Source: Prosapia bicincta (taxonomy: Eukaryota > Arthropoda > Insecta > Hemiptera > Cercopidae). From it: DNA of 64,000 bases. The translations under genes and the position numbers were made by a program. The stretch is taken from the NCBI GenBank assembly GCA_036971475.1, contig JBAIZL010000006.1, positions 132,655,731-132,719,730 of the forward strand. The letters are read 5' to 3'. Positions 11,061-25,280 of this stretch are shown piece after piece; within the stretch, counting starts at the first letter, position 1; each line of letters begins with the position of its first letter. The notes under the pieces are model-generated. The model had not been told where the DNA came from and did no database searches. It saw only the letters and a list, made by a program, of their open reading frames with translations.

Positions 11061-11275
11061 TGTGTGTGTGTGTGTTGTACGCGCGCGCGTGTTAGTGTGT
11101 GTGTGCAAGTAAGTGCGTGCATGTATGTACGTTCGTGTGTGTGTGTGTGTATGTGTGAGTGTGTGCGAATGCGTGCTTGTGTGTGAGTTCCTGTGTGTGT
11201 GTTGTACGCGCGCGCGTGTTAGTCTGTGTGTGCAAGTAGGTGCGTGCATGTATGTTCGATAGTGTGTGTGTGTGC
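10735..11275. repeat. long interrupted (GT)n tract with a superimposed minisatellite
   Basis: About 540 bp of GT-rich alternating sequence are broken by recurrent motifs. GAGTTCGTGTG occurs four times or in near variants. TTGTACGCGCG occurs at 10888, 11075 and 11202. After the last two, CAAGTAGGTGCGTGCATG or a close variant follows at the same distance, giving a local period of 127 bp. The long His/Thr-rich and Cys/Val-rich open frames on both strands are artefacts of the dinucleotide repeat. Confidence 0.95.
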
Positions 11276-13469
11276 CTGAGGTAGTGAGTTTAATGTTGGT
11301 ACCACAGCTAGTCCTCCACAGCTAGATAGCATTTCTGACCTCACTAAGAACCAGTGATAATGCTTGACAAAATCTGTCAGAGAAACAGTCACTAGATTTA
11401 AAAAACCTTGCTCTTGTAGATTTAACCCTTTGAGCTTTTGTTTCCCGGAGAATTAATTAGTTGAAAGTATCTAGCTTAATTACCATGGTTTATGATTGTT
11501 CAAGAAAGTAGCTTTATAAAATAATATTTATACTCAATTTGCAAGTTGCTAATTTTATTAGATTTTCTCAAAAAAATATATAACTAGCACAGTATACAAA
11601 TAGCAAGTTCAAACATGTTTTATTAAATTTATAATTTATATCAGTTCAACATTTTACCCAATTAAACTTAATATTAACATCTAAAAAAACACTATGATTT
11701 TTTATTCAACCATGTAAGAAAAATTACTTATTTGAATAAATATTATTAATTGAAAATTATATATTTAAACCCAAAACTTCATACCCTGAAACGCAAAATT
11801 TACCCAGTAAAACAAACATATTTAAAAATCAAAACTAATTAAAAAATAATACATACTCGAAATTTAATATTAAATCATAAAATTAAATTATAAAATTTAA
11901 TATATTTTAAAATAAAAAAAACATACCTAAAAATCAGAATTAAATCACAAAATCACACACATCTATTGTTTAAAAGACTATAGATTATTTAAAATTAAAC
12001 CTCTTACTTTTCTTTCCTTATATATTGCTAATATATAACCTAATTCTGTAGTTCTTAAAAATAATTTCTAATAACAATTTCAGTTGAAATGGTCGATGCC
12101 TTAAGAATGTACAACACTCGTTCCTTTCAGAAGGTCACACTCATAATTAAATAACCACCGAATAAACAAATGTTTGTTGTCCTAGATAATTACCAAAATA
12201 TCTAGCAAAATTATTTTTAAATTTGTCCTCATTTTGTTGTAATTTCTTGTCTTTAACCCAAACAATGAAAAACTTTTTGAAAACATATTAAGTTATCCCT
12301 GAATCTATTTAATTCCGAACGTATTAAAAATATCTGAAAATTATTTCAAAACATCTCATTTCGACTGCCAAGTATTTCTGTACCATTTTATATTTTGTTT
12401 ATTTCTAACTGGCATTGGATATTTTGGATTTGCAACTGATTTAATACTTTCCCTATTACCTCTTTAATATATTACTATTTTATTACTTTTATATATCACA
12501 TAATAAAAAAGTCAACAAAATATTATTTTAAAGCATAAACATTTAGACACAATAATTATTAAAGTAAATACCTATAATTCTACTTGTAACAGAGTAACTC
12601 AATTTAATATATTTGTGTTGATTCTGAACCCTGGAAGCCTGTGAAACCCCATTTAATTATTTCACATCTCAACTAGCAGCATTTTACAAACATTTTAACT
12701 TATTATGCATTTTAGTACTCTTTTAAAACTATCTTTATTTAAAGATGCGATATTTTTCACAATTTTAATTCTATTTCTTTGCATTTATTTACACCTTACT
12801 AATTCCATGCCCGCCATTTTGGTTCTATGAAGTATTTCAACATAGCGTCGCATTTGCCTTCATGTTATATTTTTAGAAGATAAGGAAACTCTATTCAAAA
12901 ACACTCTTTTATTAAAATTTGCCAATTTACCAAACAAATTTCATTTTAATTTGTAGTTATTTGTAAAAAAGATAAAATTGTTCTAATTCTTTGTAACTCG
13001 AGCAGATTGTCCTTGTGATGTTGGCGAAATTTGGATACAGAATTGGCCGGATATCCTCCGATATTTTCTGTGGTAACAGTGACGTCCTTTCCTCAGCATT
13101 GGTTGAGCTGGTTATTCCCCCTCTACCTTACTTTGAAATTTTATAAGTTGTTGTTTATTTCAAATATATTACTTCTCTAAATTTCGTCCTAATAACGCCT
13201 ATTGTTTTCTGACTTAAGTCTTAAAGTTTAGAATTTAAGCTGTGATTTCATTGAAAGTATATTTAAAAAAATTAACAAACCAGAACCAAACAAGAAAGAA
13301 ATATTAAGGAAAACTATATAGTTTATATGTAATGCTATATATATTTCATTGTATAACATTATAATAAACGTTATACTAAAGGTTTTATAGATCTGTTCCG
13401 CAGATTTAGATTACTTAATTAATTAGCTCTTGACTGATTGAAATTGAGCTTCAATTGATTTCCACCGCT
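11276..13469. other. AT-rich unique sequence flanking the large satellite, no gene seen
   Basis: Very AT-rich sequence with dense stops in all frames. I could not assign any gene, RNA or known element. Confidence 0.6.
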
Positions 13470-14560
13470 TGCCCTGAATTGAATCACCTATTGTGCACTT
13501 CCACGGCCAAAACTCTACTTTACTCACTCAGCCTTTGTATTTATTTAGCCCTTCCCTGTTCTATATTAGTGTATATGTCTGTTACTTGTTAACATTAAAG
13601 TGTTTGTCCTGGAATGATTCACCTAATGTGCACTTCCACGGCCAAACTTTACTTTACTCACTCAGCTTTTGTATTTATTTAGCCCTTCCCTGTTCTATAT
13701 TAGTGTATAAGTCTGTTACTTGTTAACTCACTCAGCCTTTGTATTTATTTAGCCCTTCCCTGCTCTATATTAGTGTTTAAGTCTGTTACTTGTTAACTCA
13801 CTCAGCCTTTGTATTTATTTAGCCCTTCCCTGTTCTATATTAGTGTATAAGTCTGTTACTTGTTAACTCACTCAACCTTTGTATTTATTTAGCCCTTCCC
13901 TGTTCTATATTAGTGTATAAGTCTGTTACTTGTTAACTCACTCAGCCTTTGTATTTATTTAGCCCTTCCCTGCTCTATATTAGTGTTTAAGTCTGTTACT
14001 TGTTAACTCACTCAGCCTTTGTATTTATTTAGCCCTTCCCTGTTCTATATTAGTGTATAAGTCTGTTACTTGTTAACTCACTCAGCCTTTGTATTTATTT
14101 AGCCCTTCCCTGTTCTATATTAGTGTATAAGTCTGTTACTTGTTAACATTAAAGTGTTTGTCCTGGAATGATTCACCTAATGTGCACTTCCACGGACAAA
14201 CTTTACTTTTTTCACTCCGCCTTTGTATTTATTTAGCCCTTCCCTGTTCTATATTACTGTATAAGTCTGTTACTTGTTAACTCACTCAGCCTTTGTATTT
14301 ATTTAGCCCTTCCCTGCTCTATATTACTGTTTAAGTCTGTTACTTGTTAACTCACTCAGCCTTTATATTTATTTAGCCCTTCCCTGTTCTATATTAGTGT
14401 TTAAGTCTGTTACTTGTAATCTCACTCCGCCTTTGTATTTATTTAGCCCTTCCCTGTTCTATATTAGTGTATAAGTCTGTTACTTGTTAACTCACTCAGC
14501 CTTTGTATTTATTTAGCCCTTCCCTGCTCTATATTAGTGTTTAAGTCTGTTACTTGTTAA
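13470..14560. repeat. left edge of the 134-bp satellite, with extra single 70-bp modules
   Basis: The array starts with a divergent partial unit (about 13470-13592), then full 134-bp units at 13593 and 14147. Between and after these units, the 70-bp module (start CTCACTCAGCCTTTGTATTT, end CTGTTACTTGTTAA) is repeated alone: six copies at 13727-14146 and four at 14281-14560. Edge copies carry private variants such as GTTTAAGTC in place of GTATAAGTC. Confidence 0.97.
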
Positions 14561-17500
14561 CATTAAAGTGTTTGTCATGGAATGATTCACCTAATGTGCA
14601 CTTCCACGCCCAAACATTACTTTACTCACTTAGCCTTTGTATTTATTTAGCCCTTCCCTGCTCTATATTAGTGTATAAGTCTGTTACTTGTTAACATTAA
14701 AGTGTTTGTCCTGGATTGATTCACCTGTTGTGCACTTCCACGCCCAAACTTTACTTTACTCACTCAGCCTTTGTATTTATTTAGCCCTTCCCTGCTCTAT
14801 ATTAGTGTATAAGTCTGTTACTTGTTAACATTAAAGTGTTTGTCCTGGATTGATTCACCTGTTGTGCACTTCCACGCCCAAACTTTACTTTACTCACTCA
14901 GCCTTTGTATTTATTTAGCCCTTCCCTGCTCTATATTAGTGTATAAGTCTGTTACTTGTTAACATTAAAGTGTTTGTCCTGGATTGATTCACCTGTTGTG
15001 CACTTCCACGCCCAAACTTTACTTTACTCACTCCGCCTTTGTATTTATTTAGCCCTTCCCTGCTCTATATTAGTGTATAAGTCTGTTACTTGTTAACATT
15101 AAAGTGTTTGTCCTGGATTGATTCACCTGTTGTGCACTTCCACGCCCAAACTTTACTTTACTCACTCAGCCTTTGTATTTATTTAGCCCTTCCCTGCTCT
15201 ATATTAGTGTATAAGTCTGTTACTTGTTAACATTAAAGTGTTTGTCCTGGATTGATTCACCTGTTGTGCACTTCCACGCCCAAACTTTACTTTACTCACT
15301 CCGCCTTTGTATTTATTTAGCCCTTCCCTGCTCTATATTAGTGTATAAGTCTGTTACTTGTTAACATTAAAGTGTTTGTCCTGGATTGATTCACCTGTTG
15401 TGCACTTCCACGCCCAAACTTTACTTTACTCACTCAGCCTTTGTATTTATTTAGCCCTTCCCTGCTCTATATTAGTGTATAAGTTTGTTACTTGTTAACA
15501 TTAAAGTGTTTGTCCTGGATTGATTCACCTGTTGTGCACTTCCACGCCCAAACTTTACTTTACTCACTCAGCCTTTGTATTTATTTAGCCCTTCCCTGCT
15601 CTATATTAGTGTATAAGTCTGTTACTTGTTAACATTAAAGTGTTTGTCCTGGATTGATTCACCTGTTGTGCACTTCCACGGCCAAACTTTACTTTACTCA
15701 CTCAGCCTTTGTATTTATTTAGCCCTTCCCTGCTCTATATTAGTGTATAAGTCTGTTACTTGTTAACATTAAAGTGTTTGTCCTGGATTGATCCACCTGT
15801 TGTGCACTTCCACGCCCAAACTTTACTTTACTCACTCAGCCTTTGTATTTATTTAGCCCTTCCCTGCTCTATATTAGTGTATAAGTCTGTTACTTGTTAA
15901 CATTAAAGTGTTTGTCCTGGATTGATTCACCTGTTGTGCACTTCCACGCCCAAACTTTACTTTACTCACTCAGCCTTTGTATTTATTTAGCCCTTCCCTG
16001 CTCTATATTAGTGTATAAGTCTGTTACTTGTTAACATTAAAGTGTTTGTCCTGGATTGATTCACCTGTTGTGCACTTCCACGCCCAAACTTTACTTTACT
16101 CACTCAGCCTTTGTATTTATTTAGCCCTTCCCTGCTCTATATTAGTGTATAAGTCTGTTACTTGTTAACATTAAAGTGTTTGTCCTGGATTGATTCACCT
16201 GTTGTGCACTTCCACGGCCAAACTTTACTTTACTCACTCAGCCTTTGTATTTATTTAGCCCTTCCCTGCTCTATATTAGTGTATAAGTCTGTTACTTGTT
16301 AACATTAAAGTGTTTGTCCTGGATTGATTCACCTGTTGTGCACTTCCACGCCCAAACTTTACTTTACTCACTCAGCCTTTGTATTTATTTAGCCCTTCCC
16401 TGCTCTATATTAGTGTATAAGTCTGTTACTTGTTAACATTAAAGTGTTTGTCCTGGATTGATTCACCTGTTGTGCACTTCCACGCCCAAACTTTACTTTA
16501 CTCACTCAGCCTTTGTATTTATTTAGCCCTTCCCTGCTCTATATTAGTGTATAAGTCTGTTACTTGTTAACATTAAAGTGTTTGTCCTGGATTGATTCAC
16601 CTGTTGTGCACTTCCACGGCCAAACTTTACTTTACTCACTCAGCCTTTGTATTTATTTAGCCCTTCCCTGCTTTATATTAGTGTATAAGTCTGTTACTTG
16701 TTAACATTAAAGTGTTTGTCCTGGATTGATTCACCTGTTGTGCACTTCCACGCCCAAACTTTACTTTACTCACTCCGCCTTTGTATTTATTTAGCCCTTC
16801 CCTGCTCTATATTAGTGTATAAGTCTGTTACTTGTTAACATTAAAGTGTTTGTCCTGGATTGATTCACCTGTTGTGCACTTCCACGCCCAAACTTTACTT
16901 TACTCACTCCGCCTTTGTATTTATTTAGCCCTTCCCTGCTCTATATTAGTGTATAAGTCTGTTACTTGTTAACATTAAAGTGTTTGTCCTGGATTGATTC
17001 ACCTGTTGTGCACTTCCACGCCCAAACTTTACTTTACTCACTCAGCCTTTGTATTTATTTAGCCCTTTCCTGCTCTATATTAGTGTATAAGTCTGTTACT
17101 TGTTAACATTAAAGTGTTTGTCCTGGATTGATTCACCTGTTGTGCACTTCCACGGCCAAACTTTACTTTACTCACTCAGCCTTTGTATTTATTTAGCCCT
17201 TCCCTGCTCTATATTAGTGTATAAGTCTGTTACTTGTTAACATTAAAGTGTTTGTCCTGGATTGATTCACCTGTTGTGCACTTCCACGCCCAAACTTTAC
17301 TTTACTCACTCAGCCTTTGTATTTATTTAGCCCTTCCCTGCTCTATATTAGTGTATAAGTCTGTTACTTGTTAACATTAAAGTGTTTGTCCTGGATTGAT
17401 TCACCTGTTGTGCACTTCCACGGCCAAACTTTACTTTACTCACTCAGCCTTTGTATTTATTTAGCCCTTCCCTGCTCTATATTAGTGTATAAGTCTGTTA

Positions 17501-20456
17501 CTTGTTAACATTAAAGTGTTTGTCCTGGATTGATTCACCTGTTGTGCACTTCCACGCCCAAACTTTACTTTACTCACTCCGCCTTTGTATTTATTTAGCC
17601 CTTCCCTGCACTATATTAGTGTATAAGTATGTTACTTGTTAACATTAAAGTGTTTGTCCTGGATTGATTCACCTGTTGTGCACTTCCACGCCCAAACTTT
17701 ACTTTACTCACTCCGCCTTTGTATTTATTTAGCCCTTCCCTGCTCTATATTAGTGTATAAGTCTGTTACTTGTTAACATTAAAGTGTTTGTCCTGGATTG
17801 ATTCACCTGTTGTGCACTTCCACGCCCAAACTTTACTTTACTCACTCCGCCTTTGTATTTATTTAGCCCTTCCCTGCTCTATATTAGTGTATAAGTCTGT
17901 TACTTGTTAACATTAAAGTGTTTGTCCTGGATTGATTCACCTGTTGTGCACTTCCACGCCCAAACCTTATTTTACTCACTCCGCCTTTGTATTTATTTAG
18001 CCCTTCCCTGCTCTATATTAGTGTATAAGTCTGTTACTTGTTAACATTAAAGTGTTTGTCCTGGATTGATTCACCTGTTGTGCACTTCCACGCCCAAACT
18101 TTACTTTACTCACTCAGCCTTTGTATTTATTTAGCCCTTCCCTGCTCTATATTAGTGTATAAGTCTGTTACTTGTTAACATTAAAGTGTTTGTCCTGGAT
18201 TGATTCACCTGTTGTGCACTTCCACGGCCAAACTTTACTTTACTCACTCAGCCTTTGTATTTATTTAGCCCTTCCCTGCTCTATATTAGTGTATAAGTCT
18301 GTTACTTGTTAACATTAAAGTGTTTGTCCTGGATTGATTCACCTGTTGTGCACTTCCACGGCCAAACTTTACTTTACTCACTCAGCCTTTGTATTTATTT
18401 AGCCCTTCCCTGCTCTATATTAGTGTATAAGTCTGTTACTTGTTAACATTAAAGTGTTTGTCCTGGATTGATTCACCTGTTGTGCACTTCCACGCCCAAA
18501 CTTTACTTTACTCACTCCGCCTTTGTATTTATTTAGCCCTTCCCTGCTCTATATTAGTGTATAAGTCTGTTACTTGTTAACATTAAAGTGTTTGTCCTGG
18601 ATTGATTCACCTGTTGTGCACTTCCACGCCCAAACTTTACTTTACTCACTCCGCCTTTGTATTTATTTAGCCCTTCCCTGCTCTATATTAGTGTATAAGT
18701 CTCTTACTTGTTAACATTAAAGTGTTTGTCCTGGATTGATTCACCTGTTGTGCACTTCCACGGCCAAACTTTACTTTACTCACTCAGCCTTTGTATTTAT
18801 TTAGCCCTTCCCTGCTCTATATTAGTGTATAAGTCTGTTACTTGTTAACATTAAAGTGTTTGTCCTGGATTGATTCACCTGTTGTGCACTTCCACGCCCA
18901 AACTTTACTTTACTCACTCCGCCTTTGTATTTATTTAGCCCTTCCCTGCTCTATATTAGTGTATAAGTCTGTTACTTGTTAACATTAAAGTGTTTGTCCT
19001 GGATTGATTCACCTGTTGTGCACTTCCACGGCCAAACTTTACTTTACTCACTCAGCCTTTGTATTTATTTAGCCCTTCCCTGCTCTATATTAGTGTATAA
19101 GTCTGTTACTTGTTAACATTAAAGTGTTTGTCCTGGATTGATTCACCTGTTGTGCACTTCCACGCCCAAACTTTACTTTACTCACTCAGCCTTTGTATTT
19201 ATTTAGCCCTTCCCTGCTCTATATTAGTGTATAAGTCTGTTACTTGTTAACATTAAAGTGTTTGTCCTGGATTGATTCACCTGTTGTGCACTTCCACGCC
19301 CAAACTTTACTTTACTCACTCCGCCTTTGTATTTATTTAGCCCTTCCCTGTTCTATATTAGTGTATAAGTCTGTTACTTGTTAACATTAAAGTGTTTGTC
19401 CTGGATTGATTCACCTATTGTGCACTTCCACGGCCAAACCTTACTAAACTCACTCCGCCTTTGTATTTATTTAGCCCTTCTCTGCTCTATATTAGTGTAT
19501 AAGTCTGTTACTTGTTAACATTAAAGTGTTTGTCCTGGATTGATTCACCTGTTGTGCACTTCCACGCCCAAACTTTACTTTACTCACTCAGCCTTTGTAT
19601 TTATTTAGCCCTTCTCTGCTCTATATTAGTGTATAAGTCTGTTACTTGTTAACATTAAAGTGTTTGTCCTGGATTGATTCACCTGTTGTGCACTTCCACG
19701 CCCAAACTTTACTTTACTCACTCAGCCTTTGTATTAATTTAGCCCTTCCCTGCTCTATATTAGTGTATAAGTCTGTTACTTGTTAACATTAAAGTGTTTG
19801 TCCTGGATTGATTCACCTGTTGTGCACTTCCACGCCCAAACTTTACTTTACTCACTCCGCCTTTGTATTTATTTAGCCCTTCCCTGTTCTATATTAGTGT
19901 ATAACTCTGTTACTTGTTAACATTAAAGTGTTTGTCCTGGATTGATTCACCTGTTGTGCACTTCCACGGCCAAACTTTACTTTACTCACTCAGCCTTTGT
20001 ATTTATTTAGCCCTTCCCTGCTCTATATTAGTGTATAAGTCTGTTACTTGTTAACAATAAAGTGTTTGTCCTGGATTGATTCACCTGTTGTGCACTTCCA
20101 CGCCCAAACTTTACTTTACTCACTCAGCCTTTGTATTAATTTAGCCCTTCCCTGCTCTATATTAGTGTATAAGTCTGTTACTTGTTAACATTAAAGTGTT
20201 TGTCCTGGATTGATTCACCTGTTGTGCACTTCCACGCCCAAACTTTACTTTACTCACTCCGCCTTTGTATTTATTTAGCCCTTCCCTGTTCTATATTAGT
20301 GTATAAGTCTGTTACTTGTTAACATTAAAGTGTTTGTCCTGGATTGATTCACCTATTGTGCACTTCCACGGCCAAACCTTACTAAACTCACTCCGCCTTT
20401 GTATTTATTTAGCCCTTCTCTGCTCTATATTAGTGTATAAGTCTGTTACTTGGTAA

Positions 20457-23400
20457 CATTAAAGTGTTTGTCCTGGATTGATTCACCTGTTGTGCACTTC
20501 CACGCCCAAACTTTACTTTACTCACTCCGCCTTTGTATTTATTTAGCCCTTCCCTGTTCTATATTAGTGTATAAGTCTGTTACTTGTTAACATTAAAGTG
20601 TTTGTCCTGGATTGATTCACCTATTGTGCACTTCCACGGCCAAACCTTACTAAACTCACTCCGCCTTTGTATTTATTTAGCCCTTCTCTGCTCTATATTA
20701 GTGTATAAGTCTGTTACTTGTTAACATTAAAGTGTTTGTCCTGGATTGATTCACCTGTTGTGCACTTCCACGCCCAAACTTTACTTTACTCACTCAGCCT
20801 TTGTATTTATTTAGCTTTTCCCTGCTCTATATTAGTGTATAGGTATGTTACTTGTTAACATTAAAGTGTTTGTCCTGGATTGATTCACCTGTTGTGCACT
20901 TCCACGCCCAAACTTTACTTTACTCACTCAGCCTTTGTATTTATTTAGCCCTTCTCTGCTCTATATTAGTGTATAAGTCTGTTACTTGTTAACATTAAAG
21001 TGTTTGTCCTGGATTGATTCACCTATTGTGCACTTCCACGGCCAAACCTTACTAAACTCACTCCGCCTTTGTATTTATTTAGCCCTTCTCTGCTCTATAT
21101 TAGTGTATAAGTCTGTTACTTGTTAACATTAAAGTGTTTGTCCTGGATTGATTCACCTGTTGTGCACTTCCACGCCCAAACTTTACTTCACTCACTCAGC
21201 CTTTGTATTTATTTAGCCCTTCCCTGCTCTATATTAGTGTATAGGTATGTTACTTGTTAACATTAAAGTGTTTGTCCTGGATTGATTCACCTGTTGTGCA
21301 CTTCCACGCCCAAACTTTACTTTACTCACTCAGCCTTTGTATTTATTTAGCCCTTCTCTGCTCTATATTAGTGTATAAATCTGTTACTTGTTAACATTAA
21401 AGTGTTTGTCCTGGATTGATTCACCTGTTGTGCACTTCCACGCCCAAACTTTACTTTACTCACTCAGCCTTTGTATTTATTTAGCCCTTCCCTGCTCTAT
21501 ATTAGTGTATAAGTCTGTTACTTGTTAACATTAAAGTGTTTGTCCTGGATTGATTCACCTGTTGTGCACTTCCACGGCCAAACTTTACTTTACTCACTCC
21601 GCCTTTGTATTTATTTAGCCCTTCCCTGTTCTATATTAGTGTATAAGTCTGTTACTTGTTAACATTAAAGTGTTTGTCCTGGATTGATTCACCTATTGTG
21701 CACTTCCACGGCCAAACCTTACTAAACTCACTCCGCCTTTGTATTTATTTAGCCCATCTCTGCTCTATATTAGTGTATAAGTCTGTTACTTGTTAACATT
21801 AAAGTGTTTGTCCTGGATTGATTCACCTGTTGTGCACTTCCACGGCCAAACTTTACTTTACTCACTCAGCCTTTGTATTTATTTAGCCCTTCCCTGCTCT
21901 ATATTAGTGTATAAGTCTGTTACTTGTTAACATTAAAGTGTTTGTCCTGGATTGATTCACCTGTTGTGCACTTCCACGCCCAAACTTTACTTAACTCACT
22001 CCGCCTTTGTATTTATTTAGCCCTTCTCTGCTCTATATTAGTGTATAAGTCTGTTACTTGTTAACATTAAAGTGTTTGTCCTGGATTGATTCACCTGTTG
22101 TGCACTTCCACGCCCAAACTTTACTTTACTCACTCAGCCTTTGTATTTGTTTAGCCCTTCTCTGCTCTATATTAGTGTATAAGTCTGTTACTTGTTAACA
22201 TTAAAGTGTTTGTCCTGGATTGATTCACCTGTTGTGCACTTCCACGCCCAAACTTTACTTTACTCACTCAGCCTTTGTATTTATTTAGCCCTTCTCTGCT
22301 CTATATTAGTGTATAAGTCTGTTACTTGTTAACATTAAAGTGTTTGTCCTGGATTGATTCACCTGTTGTGCACTTCCACGCCCAAACTTTACTTTACTCA
22401 CTCAGCCTTTGTATTTATTTAGCCCTTCCCTGCTCTATATTAGTGTATAAGTCTGTTACTTGTTAACATTAAAGTGTTTGTCCTGGATTGATTCACCTGT
22501 TGTTCACTTCCACGCCCAAACTTTACTTTACTCACTCCGCCTTTGTATTTATTTAGCCCTTCCCTGTTCTATATTAGTGTATAAGTCTGTTACTTGTTAA
22601 CATTAAAGTGTTTGTCCTGGATTGATTCACCTATTGTGCACTTCCACGGCCAAACCTTACTAAACTCACTCCGCCTTTGTATTTATTTAGCCCTTCTCTG
22701 CTCTATATTAGTGTATAAGTCTGTTACTTGTTAACATTAAAGTGTTTGTCCTGGATTGATTCACCTGTTGTGCACTTCCACGCCCAAACTTTACTTTACT
22801 CACTCAGCCTTTGTATTTATTTAGCCCTTCTCTGCTCTATATTAGTGTATAAGTCTGTTACTTGGTAACATTAAAGTGTTTGTCCTGGATTGATTCACCT
22901 GTTGTGCACTTCCACGCCCAAACTTTACTTTACTCACTCCGCCTTTGTATTTATTTAGCCCTTCCCTGTTCTATATTAGTGTATAAGTCTGTTACTTGTT
23001 AACATTAAAGTGTTTGTCCTGGATTGATTCACCTATTGTGCACTTCCACGGCCAAACCTTACTAAACTCACTCCGCCTTTGTATTTATTTAGCCCTTCTC
23101 TGCTCTATATTAGTGTATAAGTCTGTTACTTGTTAACATTAAAGTGTTTGTCCTGGATTGATTCACCTGTTGTGCACTTCCACGCCCAAACTTTACTTTA
23201 CTCACTCAGCCTTTGTATTTATTTAGCTTTTCCCTGCTCTATATTAGTGTATAGGTATGTTACTTGTTAACATTAAAGTGTTTGTCCTGGATTGATTCAC
23301 CTGTTGTGCACTTCCACGCCCAAACTTTACTTTACTCACTCAGCCTTTGTATTTATTTAGCCCTTCTCTGCTCTATATTAGTGTATAAGTCTGTTACTTG

Positions 23401-25280
23401 TTAACATTAAAGTGTTTGTCCTGGATTGATTCACCTATTGTGCACTTCCACGGCCAAACCTTACTAAACTCACTCCGCCTTTGTATTTATTTAGCCCTTC
23501 TCTGCTCTATATTAGTGTATAAGTCTGTTACTTGTTAACATTAAAGTGTTTGTCCTGGATTGATTCACCTGTTGTGCACTTCCACGCCCAAACTTTACTT
23601 CACTCACTCAGCCTTTGTATTTATTTAGCCCTTCCCTGCTCTATATTAGTGTATAGGTATGTTACTTGTTAACATTAAAGTGTTTGTCCTGGATTGATTC
23701 ACCTGTTGTGCACTTCCACGCCCAAACTTTACTTTACTCACTCAGCCTTTGTATTTATTTAGCCCTTCTCTGCTCTATATTAGTGTATAAGTCTGTTACT
23801 TGTTAACATTAAAGTGTTTGTCCTGGATTGATTCACCTGTTGTGCACTTCCACGCCCAAACTTTACTTTACTCACTCAGCCTTTGTATTTATTTAGCCCT
23901 TCCCTGCTCTATATTAGTGTATAAGTCTGTTACTTGTTAACATTAAAGTGTTTGTCCTGGATTGATTCACCTGTTGTGCACTTCCACGGCCAAACTTTAC
24001 TTTACTCACTCCGCCTTTGTATTTATTTAGCCCTTCCCTGTTCTATATTAGTGTATAAGTCTGTTACTTGTTAACATTAAAGTGTTTGTCCTGGATTGAT
24101 TCACCTATTGTGCACTTCCACGGCCAAACCTTACTAAACTCACTCCGCCTTTGTATTTATTTAGCCCATCTCTGCTCTATATTAGTGTATAAGTCTGTTA
24201 CTTGTTAACATTAAAGTGTTTGTCCTGGATTGATTCACCTGTTGTGCACTTCCACGGCCAAACTTTACTTTACTCACTCAGCCTTTGTATTTATTTAGCC
24301 CTTCCCTGCTCTATATTAGTGTATAAGTCTGTTACTTGTTAACATTAAAGTGTTTGTCCTGGATTGATTCACCTGTTGTGCACTTCCACGCCCAAACTTT
24401 ACTTAACTCACTCCGCCTTTGTATTTATTTAGCCCTTCTCTGCTCTATATTAGTGTATAAGTCTGTTACTTGTTAACATTAAAGTGTTTGTCCTGGATTG
24501 ATTCACCTGTTGTGCACTTCCACGCCCAAACTTTACTTTACTCACTCAGCCTTTGTATTTGTTTAGCCCTTCTCTGCTCTATATTAGTGTATAAGTCTGT
24601 TACTTGTTAACATTAAAGTGTTTGTCCTGGATTGATTCACCTGTTGTGCACTTCCACGCCCAAACTTTACTTTACTCACTCAGCCTTTGTATTTATTTAG
24701 CCCTTCTCTGCTCTATATTAGTGTATAAGTCTGTTACTTGTTAACATTAAAGTGTTTGTCCTGGATTGATTCACCTGTTGTGCACTTCCACGCCCAAACT
24801 TTACTTTACTCACTCAGCCTTTGTATTTATTTAGCCCTTCCCTGCTCTATATTAGTGTATAAGTCTGTTACTTGTTAACATTAAAGTGTTTGTCCTGGAT
24901 TGATTCACCTGTTGTTCACTTCCACGCCCAAACTTTACTTTACTCACTCCGCCTTTGTATTTATTTAGCCCTTCCCTGTTCTATATTAGTGTATAAGTCT
25001 GTTACTTGTTAACATTAAAGTGTTTGTCCTGGATTGATTCACCTATTGTGCACTTCCACGGCCAAACCTTACTAAACTCACTCCGCCTTTGTATTTATTT
25101 AGCCCTTCTCTGCTCTATATTAGTGTATAAGTCTGTTACTTGTTAACATTAAAGTGTTTGTCCTGGATTGATTCACCTGTTGTGCACTTCCACGCCCAAA
25201 CTTTACTTTACTCACTCAGCCTTTGTATTTATTTAGCCCTTCTCTGCTCTATATTAGTGTATAAGTCTGTTACTTGTTAA
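20457..25280. repeat. 18-unit higher-order repeat, two tandem copies (2,412 bp each)
   Basis: Copy 1 is 20457-22868 and copy 2 is 22869-25280. Rare variants recur exactly 2,412 bp apart: TTAGCTTTTCC (20811/23223), AGCCCATCTC (21751/24163), TGTTCACTTC (22501/24913), and a TGGTAAC junction (20451/22863). The copies are nearly identical; one difference seen is ATAAATCTG in copy 1 near 21376 against ATAAGTCTG in copy 2. Confidence 0.93.

Noticed and set aside
10664..11249. Open frames of 114-155 codons on both strands
   Set aside because: They are translations of the GT/CA dinucleotide repeat (His-Thr or Cys-Val runs), present on both strands at once.
5534..14560. Common origin of the 66-bp and 134-bp satellites
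   Set aside because: The only resemblance noticed is GTTACTTG (reverse complement of the 66-bp unit against the 70-bp module), too short to support homology by eye.
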